A stretch of 64,000 bases of DNA from Fasciola hepatica (GCA_948099385.1 CANUEZ040000020.1:2636501-2700500); one strand, 5' to 3'; shown: positions 43,986 through 55,569, numbered from the stretch's first letter. Notes: generated from the sequence alone by a model not told the origin. A program made the numbers and translations.

Positions 43986-46180
43986 ATGAATAAGTATTGT
44001 TCAGACTGTATTGTTACTGTTCCGCCGTCTAACTCTTGTATCGTATGTAATAATTGCTTGAAACATTCCATATTTCATATGAAAGTAGAGGTTTCCTTCG
44101 ACGTTGTCATTATAGTGGTAACCAGTTTTCCCTGGAAAATAAATTTCATATAATAAAAAAGTTACCTGTTAAAGCCCATTTTTTCGTCGTTTCTCAATCC
44201 TATGGGAAACATTTTGATGTGCCGAAAGAGAACAAACGACAAAGGTTTAGGAGGAGAAAGAGGGAACTGGGCTCCGTGCAGTGTCCCATATGTCACGAAG
44301 CCGGTTTGTGGGAGCACAGAACTTTGTGTCCCAAAGAAGGAATCCGGCGTTTGCTCCTATAATGGATTTATTTATTTCAGTTGTTGAACAGCCGTTACAG
44401 CTATCACTTCCGGTGCATTTCTTGAAACGGGGCCACAAACGCCGGGGTGCAAACAGGAGTGCCCGGGGACCTGATAAGTGGAGATACACTTCCCATTGCG
44501 TGCACATCCGTGGGAATTGTTCCATCAGGTAATACGGTATCGTTTCTATATTGGGTTATTTTCAAGCGACAGAAGGTGTGCACCTTGAAAGAAATATATC
44601 CATTGACATACTTTCCTGCGTGGACAAGTTTGTGCTGGGTCTCCCTCGTGATCCACGGACTATTTCTTGTACACCACGTTTTGTGAGAAAATTCAGTTAG
44701 ACAGTGGAATATATATTCACATTGGACTGAGAGACGGAATAAACATGTGCCCTAGCAGCATGGATTTTATTCCAAATTCTATCAATCTGCACCTGAATAT
44801 AGATGGGCTGTCGTTGTTTCGGGCATCTTCCTTTCAAGTTTGGCCAGTTTTGGCGGTGATAGTGCAGCCAATGTGTGCGCAAACCATGACTGTTGGATTT
44901 TCATTGTGGTGTTAAAAAACCATATCCAGTACATGATTACTTGTACCACACAGTGAGAGAACTGGACCAACTGTTACAAAATGGCCTAAACTACCGTAAT
45001 TCTTCCGTACGATGTTGCTTGAAGGCCGTTATCTGCGATAATCCAGCCGGGGCTTTTGTTCGTCAAGTCAGAAGCCCTGCCGGTTATTTCGGCTGTAATA
45101 AATGCAACCAACGCGGCTTGCATATTGGTGGGAGGATGACGTTTCCCATCGTCGAGGCTACTGCACGAACGGACAAAAAGTTTCGCGCCGGCAAGTATCG
45201 TCTTCACCACACAGGCACCACTCCGTTCTTATCCCTACCCATCTATATCGTGACCACATTTCCGTTAGATTATATGCATTTAATATGCCTTGAGGTAACA
45301 CAGAAACTACTTACCACCTGGCTGAAAGGTGGTCATTTACCACGTTGCCGTCTAAGTAGGTCGGGTGTGGAGGAACTTGGCGACCGAATTCTGGGAACCC
45401 GCAGAGCTCTTACATGGGACTTCCAGCGCAAAATCCATCACACGGGTGATATCGAACGCTGAAAGACAACGGAATTCCGCCAGTTCCTTCTTTACCTTGG
45501 TCCTGTGTGCTTACTTGATTTATTACCCCGTGATTTACATGACCATTTTTTACTTTTGTTTGTTTCTGTATGCATTTTTTCGCATATCGCTTTACATGTC
45601 CATTTATTAGACTTACACGCGGCATTTTGCATGTTTTTGTGCAGGAGATGGCAAAATTCTATAGCCCTAATTCATTTGTGTACAATGTTTATTGTCTGAC
45701 CCATCTAACAGAGGATGTGAGAAGACATGGAACTTTGGACAGCTTCTCATGCTTCCCTTATGAACCTCATTTTGGCAAGCTAAAATGTTTGATAAAAGGA
45801 CTGGCTAGACCAGCGGAGCAGTTGCACAAGCGCCTGCATAAAGTGAACACTGTTCACTGTCATCTCGAAAAAACTTTGATCCTCGATGACACGATCTTGC
45901 CTATACCTCGTTTCTCCAAAACTCCCTCTTCGTGTGTCGTTAACGGGATATTTTTCTCTAATGTAAGCCCCAATAATATCATTGTGATAGACAATAAATC
46001 GGCAACCGTAGTCAATATTTTGAACAATGAAGTTCATTTCATGTAGTTTAATATCGTCGGAGACTTTTTTACGCACGCGTTGCGCTCAACGCGTTTATTT
46101 ATCTTCTCCTTTGACGGATTGCAGTCCGACATCTATGCTGTTCCCATTCCCACTGTCTCTTGTAAACTTTTACTCTTATC
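43986..46180 (+). pseudogene. CACTA-like transposase
   Basis: The start at 43986 gives MNKYCSDCIVTVPPSNS, then CIVCNNCLK, a small Cys-rich head, then a frameshift. Later blocks: SINLHLNIDGLSLFRASSFQ near 44800; CLKAVICDNPAGAFVRQVRS, then SPAGYFGCNKCNQRGLH near 45090; IVTTFPLDYMHLICLEVTQK near 45270; RRALTWDFQRK near 45410; KTTEFRQFLLYLGPVCLLDL near 45480. The gene ends with SFVYNVYCLTHLTEDVRRHG and LDSFSCFPYEPHFGKLKCLI near 45740. This chain is shared by a large group of animal transposases (DYMH..CLGV..KLL, W+.TEFR.FLLYTGP, YN.H.L.HL..D...G.LD.FSAF.FE...). A TGA at about 45460 stands where the family has Trp before the TEFR block. A further frameshift lies near 45610. Confidence 0.8.
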
Positions 46181-46262
46181 GGTCAACTGTTACAATGAGT
46201 GCATCTTCATTTTACATACCTTTTTATAAAATTGTTGGTTCCACTGCTGTTCTTCCTGTGTA

Positions 46263-46264
<2 letters not shown>

Positions 46265-46324
<60 letters not shown>
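46265..46324. repeat. (TA)n microsatellite between the two transposon genes
   Basis: TA units with one C interruption at 46307. Confidence 0.95.
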
Positions 46325-46397
46325 CGGCAGTTCGTTGTCCGTGGAAAGCACCGACGAAGGTGGCACCTGTTTTCTACATATAATTAATCTTGTTTAG

Positions 46398-47720
46398 ATG
46401 TACGTCGTAGTCAAGTTTGTAGAAGACACTTCCTATGCTGTGATTCCCAGCAAATGGATGATCGATTGTCACCGCTTCCGGTGGCCGCGGACCAAAAGTA
46501 AGGGCGCGTACCAGCAGTTGCTGCTTTCGGGTGCTTCACTACCTGATTCGATTCCGGCATACGAATTCGAGGAGATGTTCGCCACAGGTAAATGTTTTAA
46601 AATGTAACTCTCCTAGAAAATTTCGGGGATGCTTTCGTTTACGAAAGTAGGCTGCTACACGAATCTTCCATCTGCAGCACTGACGACACTGTGCCACAAA
46701 CACTGTTTGGTCAGCGCTATTCAGTTCGCAGGAGGTAGGAAGGATTATGAGTTAACACTGTTCAAAGGGTACGAACACAGTTAACGTCGGATGACAGTTT
46801 TAAAGAGACGAGCAAGTTGGTATCTCGTAAACCCTGTGGATCTTTCGAAATGCCGCCGTCTCCGCCACCGGTTTTGGAGAGAGCACTTGGCGTTCCATCG
46901 TAAAACTACTATTCTATTCTTATAAAACATGAGCTTTTAGTTTATCTGATACGATGCCGCATATCACGTCAACCCCAAGTGCGGCATGGGAATCTCAAGT
47001 CACTCGAATTCACCGGAGTCTATTGAAAGACTATGGGTAACAGTAACCATCAAATGTCATGAACAACTCATCATATAGTAACGTTTCTGCTTCTGCCACA
47101 AGCACAGCGTCCATGGAGAGGTTTAGCAAGGATTTGCATGAAGTTATGCGTGAGTGACTACCACATATATTGATATGTGATTATAGGTAAGATGTACGAT
47201 ATGCGCGACCGTTTGGGCAAGGTCGAACGTGCACTTGATGGGCTGACTGTCGCGTTGGGTGCCACGCACGCATCAGCTGTGCCGTCCAAGGCACGAAGAG
47301 TCGAGATATGGGGGAATTTCAAGAATTCCACGAGGCTCTGAGCTCGCTCGATGTGTATGCCAGCATGCTGCGTTTATCCAATTTAACTGAACCTTTTCAG
47401 GTGGCAACGCTCAAGCGGTTTGCTGACTGCGACGTGGCTGAAACCGTGCGTAGCATGCTGTTTGCATCCATCAGGGATGACTTTGCCCTTAACTGCTGTT
47501 GGCTAGGAAGCCCTCAACGAAAGGCCGGTAAAGACCATAAGTTGATCGCCGCCGTTAAGGGTAGGTTATTCAAATTTACTGTCGTACAAAAACATCAGAT
47601 GGTGCAAAAGGAATGGAGCGATTCTCCAACGAGCCAACGTCCGTCACTGACAGACATATAAAGAGCTGGTTCATCAATGCTCGGGATCGAGGCGAAGGAA
47701 GAAGACTAAGACCGTACGTT
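46398..47720 (+). pseudogene. Second transposon gene, DUF4806-like, with micro-introns
   Basis: The first exon from 46398 reads MYVVVKFVEDTSYAVIPSKW, then FRWPRTKSKGAYQQLL, ending at CACAG before GTAAAT (46587). Possible middle exons hold TDDTVPQTLFGQRYSVRRR and SDDSFKETSKLVSRKPCG. From about 47080: ASMERFSKDLHEVM, a 37-nt intron (47150-47186), then KMYDMRDRLGKVERALDGLT. A frameshift near 47310 follows, then LRLSNLTEPFQVATLKRFAD, a 38-nt intron (47561-47598), and VTDRHIKSWFINARDRGEGR. The N-terminal VV.F.ED.S..V+P..W block and the C-terminal region, ending TD.DI..W...A.DR.GGR, are those of DUF4806 proteins. Function of that family is not established; here it looks like an accessory protein of the transposon. 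Confidence 0.65.
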
Positions 47721-47899
47721 ATTCTTCTACAGACGGTGTCGCATAACAATTTTATTTCCTGCAAATTGCTTCGTAAAAAACTTGGGCTGTTACAGTGTAC
47801 ATCAGTTTATATGCACATGGGATTTAGCATCGGTTTCGCCGTCGTAACTTAGCAGTTTCCTGAGTGAAAATTTTGTTTAGAGTCTGGTAATATACTTGA

Positions 47900-47910
47900 A
47901 TATATATATG

Positions 47911-47944
<34 letters not shown>
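47900..47944. repeat. (TA)n microsatellite with TATG interruptions
   Basis: Lies inside the transposon, downstream of its second gene. Confidence 0.95.
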
Positions 47945-48689
47945 AGAAATCTAGTGCGGAACTATTGTTCCTTGAATGCCTTATGTTTAAAACTCACAAT
48001 GCAGCTTTTTTAATTCATTTGCCAATGATGTAGCTAATATCAGCATCTCCGTGCCTTAATTTTCCAGATCCCGTGAACAGCATGGAGAAGAGCCAGAAAC
48101 ATCCTCCCGTAGGATGGATTGATAGAAAAACGATCAGCGGCTTTTCCGTAAATAAAACCGACATTATTTTTAATAAATTCATCTACTTCTTTAATAAAAT
48201 GACCATTTTGATCAAATTTAGGTGTAATTTAGTGGTTAAGCTCGAAAGGAAGGAGAATACTGTAATGATATACTAGGCGATTGAACAAAATTGGATTTAT
48301 TGGCGAGAAGTAAATAGCCAATTTCCGTGATTTTTTCGATGTGTTGGGCATGCCCAACCCTAGCCCTATTGGGCAAACTTTGGGCAGCGCTGCTTGGGAA
48401 TAGCTCTTATTACATTTTTATGACCTTTCTCTGGTGTTTAGGTTCAACGACAGTCTGTTTCATACCCCGGACGTAAATTCTATGTCATTTAGGAAATCTT
48501 TGATTGGGTGACCTGATAAGAAACACTTGGGGGATGGCCGTGTGTCCCCTTATGCTGCTTAGGAATTTACTGCAACTGATCATATAATCTTTTTGCAGTA
48601 TTTAATAAGTAGCTATGGCTACTATGAAGTATATTTTGTAAAACAACACAATGATAAAAATGAGGGCAGTGAATGATAATAACACATTA

Positions 48690-49240
48690 ATATCGTGTAT
48701 TAAGATGATGTAACCTTGGACCAGATAGTCTTTTCCAAGTGGCCGTAGATTCCAGAACAAGGGGACATGAAACAAAGCTGATAAAAGCCCGAGCTAGGTT
48801 GATGGCCAGATCGCACTTCTTCATCAACAGGGTTGTGAACAGTTGGAACGGTCTGCCTGGTGGAATGATAGATCTGTAGACCGTCCAACCCTTCAAAGCT
48901 GCCCTAGATCGCAAGTGGTACGAGATATTTCCTCATAGTGAGCCTTGAGTATATCAACTAGATGGATGACGGGTAGTACTGTGGTCCTTCTGAAGTATGT
49001 TTTATTAGGCTTTTCGCTCATTGCATACAGTCTCAGTGAACTCTCACGTTGCGTAATGTCTCTCGCAGTTGATGTGCGATGAGGTTTTCCGTTTCCCTCT
49101 CATTTTTAGCGGGGATTCGACGAAACACACTCGGCAGTGGTGGGTGCATAACTGGTGTGCATACCGTCGAAGGAATTCTGGAGGCTCGATTGGCCGTGAC
49201 CATTACCTGTTCAGTGAAAACTGAACTGAACTGAACTAAA
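48690..49240 (+). mobile_element. Non-LTR (CR1-like) 3' end with ACTGA tandem tail
   Basis: Plus-strand reading VDSRTRGHETKLIKARARLM, ARSHFFINRVVNSWNGLPGG, then VQPFKAALDRKWYEIFPHSE, the characteristic C-terminal end of CR1-like reverse transcriptases (R.HE.KL.K.R......FF..RV.N.WN.LP....FK..LD). One in-frame stop near 48880. An untranslated stretch of about 240 bp follows and ends in ACTGA repeats (49216-49236), as expected for a 3' tail. The rest of the element is absent, a typical 5' truncation. Confidence 0.7.
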
Positions 49241-50029
49241 CGTTTGCAATACCACGGCTGAAGTCGGTGGCGTAAGGCTAGTTAACTTAAGGGTCACCTA
49301 CATTTCTGTGTTTGAGACTTTATTCACTATAGTTAGAACTGCATGAATAAGAACACTGATTTCTTTCTGAGCATAGAAACGTGTGTATAACTTCTTAAAT
49401 CAAACAGGTTTAGAGTACAAGTGCTTACTAGTTTTTTAGTGATCAGTAAATGATGGAAGTCCCGCTGCGGTGATGGAGCTGTTTTGGAAATTTCAAAGAT
49501 ATTATCGTTTTCGAACAGTTTAAAGCTTTCAAAGAGTGGACTGCTGATCCATGTTGGATTGTTGTCATTCATTTTTGTCTCGCCTCTAGTAGTCATGACA
49601 GCATGCATTTAAACAAAATTGAGGAACCCGGTTGATCTGAAGAATTGATATTTTTGGCCTTTGCCTATGCTGCTCATAAGTTTGGACGATAAGAAAATAA
49701 AACTTCACAAAGTTTACGATTGCAGTCGTTTCTTATTTCAGTTTACGACGGCAGTGAAGTCCCAATGTCAGTCTGTGATCTTGGTACCGTGTGCAATGAG
49801 CAGACTGTTTACAGCCATAATGGTGTTCGACTAACATACATGAGGCATCCTATTGATGCCCTTATTGAGCTGTTGTGCTCATGGAGCTTTCTAAGTATTT
49901 GTATTTCGCAGGTCGAACACGAGCAAGACCTTAACGGTTTTCTGTGCTGTATGTTAGCGCACGTGGAGATTCCATGGAGTACTCTGTACAGTGGTGGGTG
50001 GGTAGCTCCCGTGCATAGCACTGAAAAAA
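49241..50029. other. No recognisable gene
   Basis: A 127-residue plus-strand frame at 49720-50103 shows no domain and overlaps the end of the ORF1 below in the opposite direction. Part of the region may be remains of the endonuclease that should follow that ORF1, but wording is too poor to call. Confidence 0.4.
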
Positions 50030-51003
50030 TTATGGATGCTCGATTGGCTTTGGTCTCGCGTTTGCACGTTTTGTTGGTCCGGAAAGGTTTGTGGATGAAT
50101 TGAGAGATCTAGTAAGGGCAGGAGGGACAGGCGGGTGGGCCCAACCGGATGAAGTAGTGGGAGTAGAGGTAGCCTGCATTCTACGAACCAGCTTACTTGG
50201 TGGAGGTATGGCCGGTGAAGGAGAGGTCCCTAGAGCCGGATCTGTATTGTCGTTGTTAGGGGCAGGTGAGGAAGATGCGCTGCGGGCGGGGGTCGAAGCT
50301 GAATCTAGAAGTACCTGTAGTCCACTGGATGTAAACTGTGGGTCCGACAAGGGTGAGCTGTCAAGGTCGACAGGCACCTGAATTGGTGCGGAGCGTGCCG
50401 GGTTGAGGGAAGATGATCGCACGGCTGAGGCTAGCCTCAGCCGAGGGCCGGTTTGTGAGGTACTTTTGGGAGGTACTGCTGGAATGGCTGCCACTGACAC
50501 CTCTCTTTGAAGAGGAGTCTTGTCGGCTGTAATCCTGACCGATTTATAAGATATACAGCACATGTATTGAGGGCCAGCGACGAGTGCTTCTTGATAAATT
50601 CCCTTGCTGTTTGATCGGAAGAGAATTACAAAAGGATAGGGCATGTGTGGCGTGGTGAACGCTTGTGTAACATTGTGCACATGCATGGATGGTGTTCCAC
50701 GCCAGCTGCCCTGAGCAAGGTGGATTTCAGCTGAGATACTAGGGCCTTTTCCGGGAGATTAAAGGCTGTAGCATTTTTGCTATTTGAGATGGGCTTGAAG
50801 ATCTCAGTAGAAACAGAATCTAGGAAGTCTGTGGGTGATTTAGGCTGCGGTTGCGTATAGCTTACCGCGGGGTCCATCAGGCACAGTAGCGGAGCAAGCT
50901 TGGCGATATTGTCATCCAGGATCGAGAGTCTTGTTGAGATATTCTTAACGTCTTGGTGAATACGAGCACTGAAGACAGTATCCTTCGCGAGGTCCACCAA
51001 TGG
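50030..51003 (-). pseudogene. Non-LTR retrotransposon ORF1
   Basis: Two overlapping minus-strand frames. The upstream one (51000-50626) reads IHQDVKNISTRLSILDDNIA, NSKNATAFNLPEKALVSQLK and STLLRAAGVEHHPCMCTML. The downstream one (50686-50030) continues with PYPFVILFRSNSKG, a break, YKSVRITADKTPLQREV, then a Ser/Pro/Ala-rich tail. Trematode CR1-like ORF1 proteins carry the chain NAI.FN.P+K....+K..LL.AA....CQC.R, CP.LF.F, +.+RI..D+TPLQ+, an RNA-binding region. A short frameshift region near 50640 separates the halves. ORF2 is not recognisable downstream. Confidence 0.65.
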
Positions 51004-52992
51004 TAAAAAGCATTGTTTCAGTTGCGTTAGCGGTTTCTTAACTCTAATCTTGGGTCGAAGATTTTGAGTAACAGGCAGGATAAAAGTATTGGAGAAAAAT
51101 CTTTAGAATTCTTGTAATATTTTTGGATGATTTGCCCCTAAATAACCAGCTAAGTTCCTAGAAACCTATATAACTAGCCAGCGATAACGAAGGACGTTTT
51201 GCGGCGGTGTAGAGCAGCCCGAGAATGCTTTTGTAGGCGGCTAGTGAACGTGTCTTCTATCCGGTCTGGCAGAAAAATACCAACGTTGTCCCCTCTATCA
51301 GACGAATAGAGAAGACGTAAGTCGGTTTGCAGATGCGAGTGTGTATTCTATATATCGCGGCGCGAAACAGTACCGATACGAGAGATACGCTGAAGAAATA
51401 TGAACTTAACGGCTGTGCAAAAGGGGAACCGCGAGCGGGTACAGTCGGCGAAAGACCGAAGGTGAAAGTGATTCAAAACGAGGTCGACGGAAACCTCGGA
51501 AAAGTCAGTCCAGTAAAACGTACGCAACCGAAAAATACAGTGATGTCGGTTTCAAACGTCAAAAAGGATGGCAAAGGAAATAAATCCTAAATGGTGTCCA
51601 GAAAACGGTCATTTCCCAGAACGATGGAGGTCGTTGCAGCAGCTCCCCGCTAGAAAGCGTGGAAAGCTTCCGAAAAATGTCAGAGGGGTGACAGCACACA
51701 AACAATATTTGTGCAAGTGAGTGCGTGAAAAATACGTTAATGTAGCTGTGGTGTAGGATGCTGACGGGCAGAATCCTTGGTATGGAGGAACCGTGGAATG
51801 ATGGTCCAGCCCGAACCAGATTCATTGCCGGTGGCATTAGTTGCGTTGGTCGTCATCCAGGTATGCCACACAAACAATGTCCATTGTCGAATAACCGTTA
51901 ACCAGTATGGTATCCGAAAGCCAAATCGGTAGGTTAGTGAGTAGCAAGGAACGACAAAGATAGGGCCCATCCAGACTGCAAACGTTGGTGCCAAAATTCT
52001 CTAGATTTGGTGGGACCATCGGGGCGTGCCATAACGCGATGTTCTATAAAACGAAAAGAAACGGAAAACTGGTGTATCAGCCGCAACGGGCTTGACTAGA
52101 ATACAATAACAACTAATGAGGTATGGTAAATCGCGTCGAAATGATAAACATGAAAGTTAGTACAGCGAAGTGCTAAGATTAAGAACTTTGTTGAGACTAT
52201 CCCAATGTCTGGGCCTGTGAATCTAGCAGTAACTAAGTCTCGCTAACTACACGCACGATATGAGCAGAACACTATTACGGGCAATAGAACGAATTCCAGT
52301 CAAGTAACCGTGTTTATCGATGATTCGTGTTTCTAACTAATGCAATAAGCATTAATATACAGCAAGTAAAAGACTTACAGCCAGGTGAGAAACCAAGAAC
52401 AACGGGCAGTAAGCTTCCGAAAATCGGGACATCGCAGAAAATAAAAGCGGTCCACTTAGCAGGCAGCTGAACGAAACTGTAGCGCAGTTCGGTTGCGGCA
52501 CAATCAGTAAATCAAGAACCTTTGCCGTCACGAAGCAACAAATCAACTAAAAACGCTTGAATTGGACAGTAGTTGCAGTAGTAAAGGGGGTCTTTAACAA
52601 ATAAGTACAAATAAGCTAAGTCTGTGGAGTAAACAAGAGTACATGTCAACATGAAAGGGCTAACCCGGCATTAGATCTTTTGATGCCGTTGATGTGCGAC
52701 GGTCAATAGTGAAGTGCACTGACAGAAACGCCAAGACTGGGAGTTCGAGCCTCCGCCCGGAAGTACAAATGAAACTCTCAGAAAGATTATATAACAATAG
52801 AAGTGTAGACCTTTGGAGCAAACAAGGTCATGAATGAATATTTGAGCTGTTCATGTAATAAACACCGTGAAGCTCGAGTATAAACTGATGTGATACTTTG
52901 GATACAGAGAAAATACATTACGAATGTCTTGAGTTTACGATGCATGTACTCACTACTAGTTAGTTACTAAATAAACATTAGAAGGGTAAACT
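51004..52992. other. No recognisable gene
   Basis: The 3' LTR of the BEL/Pao element may lie in the last few hundred bases, but no matching second LTR was found. A TTCGAGCC box near 52746 is discussed among the rejected items. Confidence 0.4.
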
Positions 52993-53535
52993 CTAATTAC
53001 GAATAACAATCAACACTACCCCCGTGTGAGGGATTGTCTCGAACCACACTCGTGAGCATAACTCCGACCGCAGAAGACACAGCTCTCGTATGTCTCTCCG
53101 GTGAACACCGTTTGCTGTACCTACTGCAACTTCCCTGATTCGTCCATCGCTTCCCATAACCATTTCCTCAATTATCCCTCTATGCCACGCCCCCCTTCGT
53201 GCTTGCGTGTCAGCCAGGAGAACCAAGTCGCCTACTTTCAAGTCTCGGCTGTGCTTATTCCACTTTGGTCTTGTCTGTAAAGTTGGCAAGTTTTCCTTCA
53301 ACCAGAGAGCCCAGAAATCACCTGCCAGCCTTTGTGCCTGTCGCCATCTTCTGCTCAACCGGTTGTTTGGTGGCTCGGAGGGAAATGTTGCTGGTATACG
53401 TCTTAGAAGTAGAAGGGGATTGGGTGTTATCGCTTTGAAATCATCAGAATCATCCGATATTCTGGTTAGAAGTCGATCATTAGGTATTCTTTCTACCTTG
53501 CAGAACATCGTTACTAACACGTCATCTACGACCAA
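52993..53535 (-). pseudogene. BEL/Pao integrase C-terminal domain (DUF5641-like)
   Basis: A 180-residue frame reading RISDDSDDFKAITPNPLLLL, RRWRQAQRLAGDFWALWLKE, LPTLQTRPKWNKHSRDLKVG, DLVLLADTQARRGAWHRGII, then VGTANGVHRRDIRELCLL. BEL/Pao integrases end with L.P..LL......, RW+..Q.L...FW.RW..EYL..L..R.KW......+.GD.VL+.D....R..W..G.I..... The longest intact piece of this element. Confidence 0.85.
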
Positions 53536-53589
53536 CTGATTAGCTGGAAGTGAAAGCAGAATTCGGCGGACAGATCGTATGATACGTTC

Positions 53590-54306
53590 CCATACACCTC
53601 TGCGATAACTTGCCTATGGTGGAGAGAAGCTCCATTCACAATCTCTTTTCCCAAGTGTCTTTAGAATCTTGTCTTGGTTCCAAGTCTTCAAACATCGCCT
53701 CAAGTCTGCTTCAGTGCCTCGGAAATTCGTCCCATTATCACTGTTTACGGCACTGAGACATCCTCGTTTTGCCACAGACCGAGAAAAAGCAGAAAGGAAA
53801 GAACCGTTGTCTGGGGTTTAGGCGACCTCTAGAGGTACGGCTCTCATGGACAGGCAGGTGAATATACATCTGTAACCCTTCTCAGTGGTTCTACCGGGCT
53901 TCACTAAGAAGGGGCCGAAGTAGTCTACTCCGACGGCAGTAAATAGATTCTCGCCGAATAACATTCTGTACTCAGGAAGTGGTGCCATTACTTGACTTTG
54001 TGCCTGGGAATGCCAACATTTACAACGAAACCATTCCCGTAGTATATTTTTGACTGTAGAGTATCCGTGTGTAATCCAATAACGTTCCATTAGTGGTGAC
54101 TACTCCTGTGCTGGACCAGTGTGACCATTCGCTTCGTGATAATGTTGCACTAAAAGGTAGATGATGAAGTGATCCTTAAGTAGAACTACCGGATGTTTTG
54201 ACTCGAAAGGTAGAGGTGCCCATCGTAGGCGATCTCCCACTAGTAGTAAACCGCAGTGTTTAAACAGATGGAGTCTCTGCAATCGTCCTGAGACTGGCCT
54301 TGACAT
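53590..54306 (-). pseudogene. BEL/Pao integrase zinc-binding region and core
   Basis: The N-terminal part (54306-54100) has VVLLKDHFIIYLLVQHYHEA and NGHTGPAQE, the H..H..NGH zinc-binding wording. The core (54090-53818) reads YSTVKNILREWFRCKCWHSQ, MAPLPEYRM, FTAVGVDYFGPFLVKPGRTT, CIFTCLSMRAVPLEVA. A stop follows, then LSAVNSDNGTNFRGTEADLR near 53750. DYFGP and SDNGTNF carry two of the catalytic acidic residues; the final Glu block near 53610 reads RRGVWERIIRSVRR, with the Glu kept. Confidence 0.8.
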
Positions 54307-54432
54307 GCTTGGGACTTCCGATCCTTCGGAGATTGTGCTAAACTCCTTACTAAAACAGTCCTTTTTGCACCGAGCGAAGTAAGGCTAATTCTGATGGCTG
54401 TAATTCTGATGGTTTCAGCTGCTTGGCGATGT

Positions 54433-55311
54433 TCAGCCGGATAAACCTGTTTCTTGTTGTTGTGGAATCCAAAAACAAAGCCGCCTCAACCAAGCAATTT
54501 GTCGCAGCAAGCCCAACCAAGATTTGGCATCAGGGAATCTTTGTATCCATCCGACTGTGTTTGAAGTTTGCACTGCTTTCACGCGAACCCTTTTGACCAA
54601 TTCTATATGAGTGGATACGGTGGGACTGGACTGAGCAGACCACGAAGACACATTCTGCAACAGAAATCGTGGGCCATTAAACCAAAGTCCATCTAGCGGT
54701 CTTTTCGGGCTGGTACCTCTCGAAGCTACATCGGCTGGATTGTCTTTGCTGTTCACGCGTGCCCACTGTTCAGGTTCCGGAAGTTCAAGGATCACCGCCA
54801 GAAGGTTGGCCACAAATGTTTTGAAACGAGACCTGATGTTTCATATGGACTGCAAAACAATTAGCGAGTCTGTGCATAAAGTAGTCGAGCAGGTAGGTGC
54901 TGAAAGTTCTTCTTTGGCAAAGGTAACTAATCTTAATGATACAACAGCAGCCGCAAGCTCCAAGCGCGGGATGGCCACGGATTTCAAGGAGGTTACTCGA
55001 GACCTCGCCGATATTAGAGAACAGTTTATCATTCCACCTTCGGTGACAGATCGTAAATAGAGTGCTGCCCCACAACCCAGCTCTGAATCGCCATTAAATG
55101 CATGTAGTTCCAGTTTTGGATCCTTTTTCTCATCCATCGGACGTATACAACGGTCGATTCGTAGATTAGATACTGCTTGAATTTCACTGAGACATGCAAT
55201 CCATGGGTCGATTTCTTCCTGGCTTATTTCCTCGTTACATTTGGCCTGCCTCCGACATAGGTCCTGGAAAAGCAATTTAGAAATCAGCAACCTTGGACAT
55301 ACAAGCCCCAT
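54433..55311 (-). pseudogene. BEL/Pao RNase H region
   Basis: 55311-54841 reads MGLVCPRLLISKLLFQDLCR, ELHAFNGDSELGCGAALYLR, SVAIPRLELAAAVVSLRLV, LCTDSLIVLQSI. The first catalytic Asp (normally ..FSDAS) is Asn or shifted here; RLEL and the TDS Asp are kept. After a stop, 54813-54433 continues with VNSKDNPADVASRGTSPKRP, LDGLWFNGPRFL, the conserved end of BEL/Pao RNase H (+PAD..SRG.....L....W..GP.FL). Confidence 0.8.
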
Positions 55312-55569
55312 GGGGTCGTAAATTGAAGCGAAGTAGGTAAGTAAACCTCTCCGGTCATATCTTCCCCCCTAAGGTGTAACATCAACAAAAAGGCTATCGT
55401 GATTTGGATTTCATTGCACTCCCGGAGTTTGCTTTACTTCAGCTGGCTGTCGATCAAAGAAAATGGGTTTGGTTTCTGCTTTCGGGAGTTCTCCTAAAGC
55501 ATGTGGCACATTATTGAAGAATTTAGTCAAGTTGAAACCGCCTTGCAGTAGAGCGTGCAGCAAAGTTCT

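Larger units (their letters stand above)
43688..48398 (+). mobile_element. CACTA-like DNA transposon carrying two genes
   Basis: A 4,711-bp unit. The left end starts CCCAAGTAGCA; the right end read inward starts CCCAAGCAGCG. Several GCCCA/TGGGC words lie just inside each end, and a 16-bp palindrome GTTGGGCATGCCCAAC lies at 48343-48358; such subterminal repeats are typical of CACTA elements. AA flanks both ends and could be a 2-bp target duplication. Inside are a transposase gene and a second, spliced gene. The best-known flatworm relative is the SmTRC1 type of CACTA-like elements. The superfamily call rests on the transposase wording and end structure. Confidence 0.75.

Noticed and set aside
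44267..44276. Host Zn-finger gene suggested by Cys pairs in frames near 44.0-44.3 kb
   Set aside because: The Cys-rich blocks belong to the N-terminal part of the transposon's protein by position; no separate gene is needed.
49720..50103. 127-residue plus-strand frame
   Set aside because: No family features, and it overlaps the tail of the minus-strand ORF1; treated as chance.
52690..52765. tRNA-like sequence with GTTCGAGCC box
   Set aside because: The T-arm-like stem forms only partly, no convincing A box or acceptor stem could be built, and no second copy was seen. It could be a decayed SINE head but is not supported.
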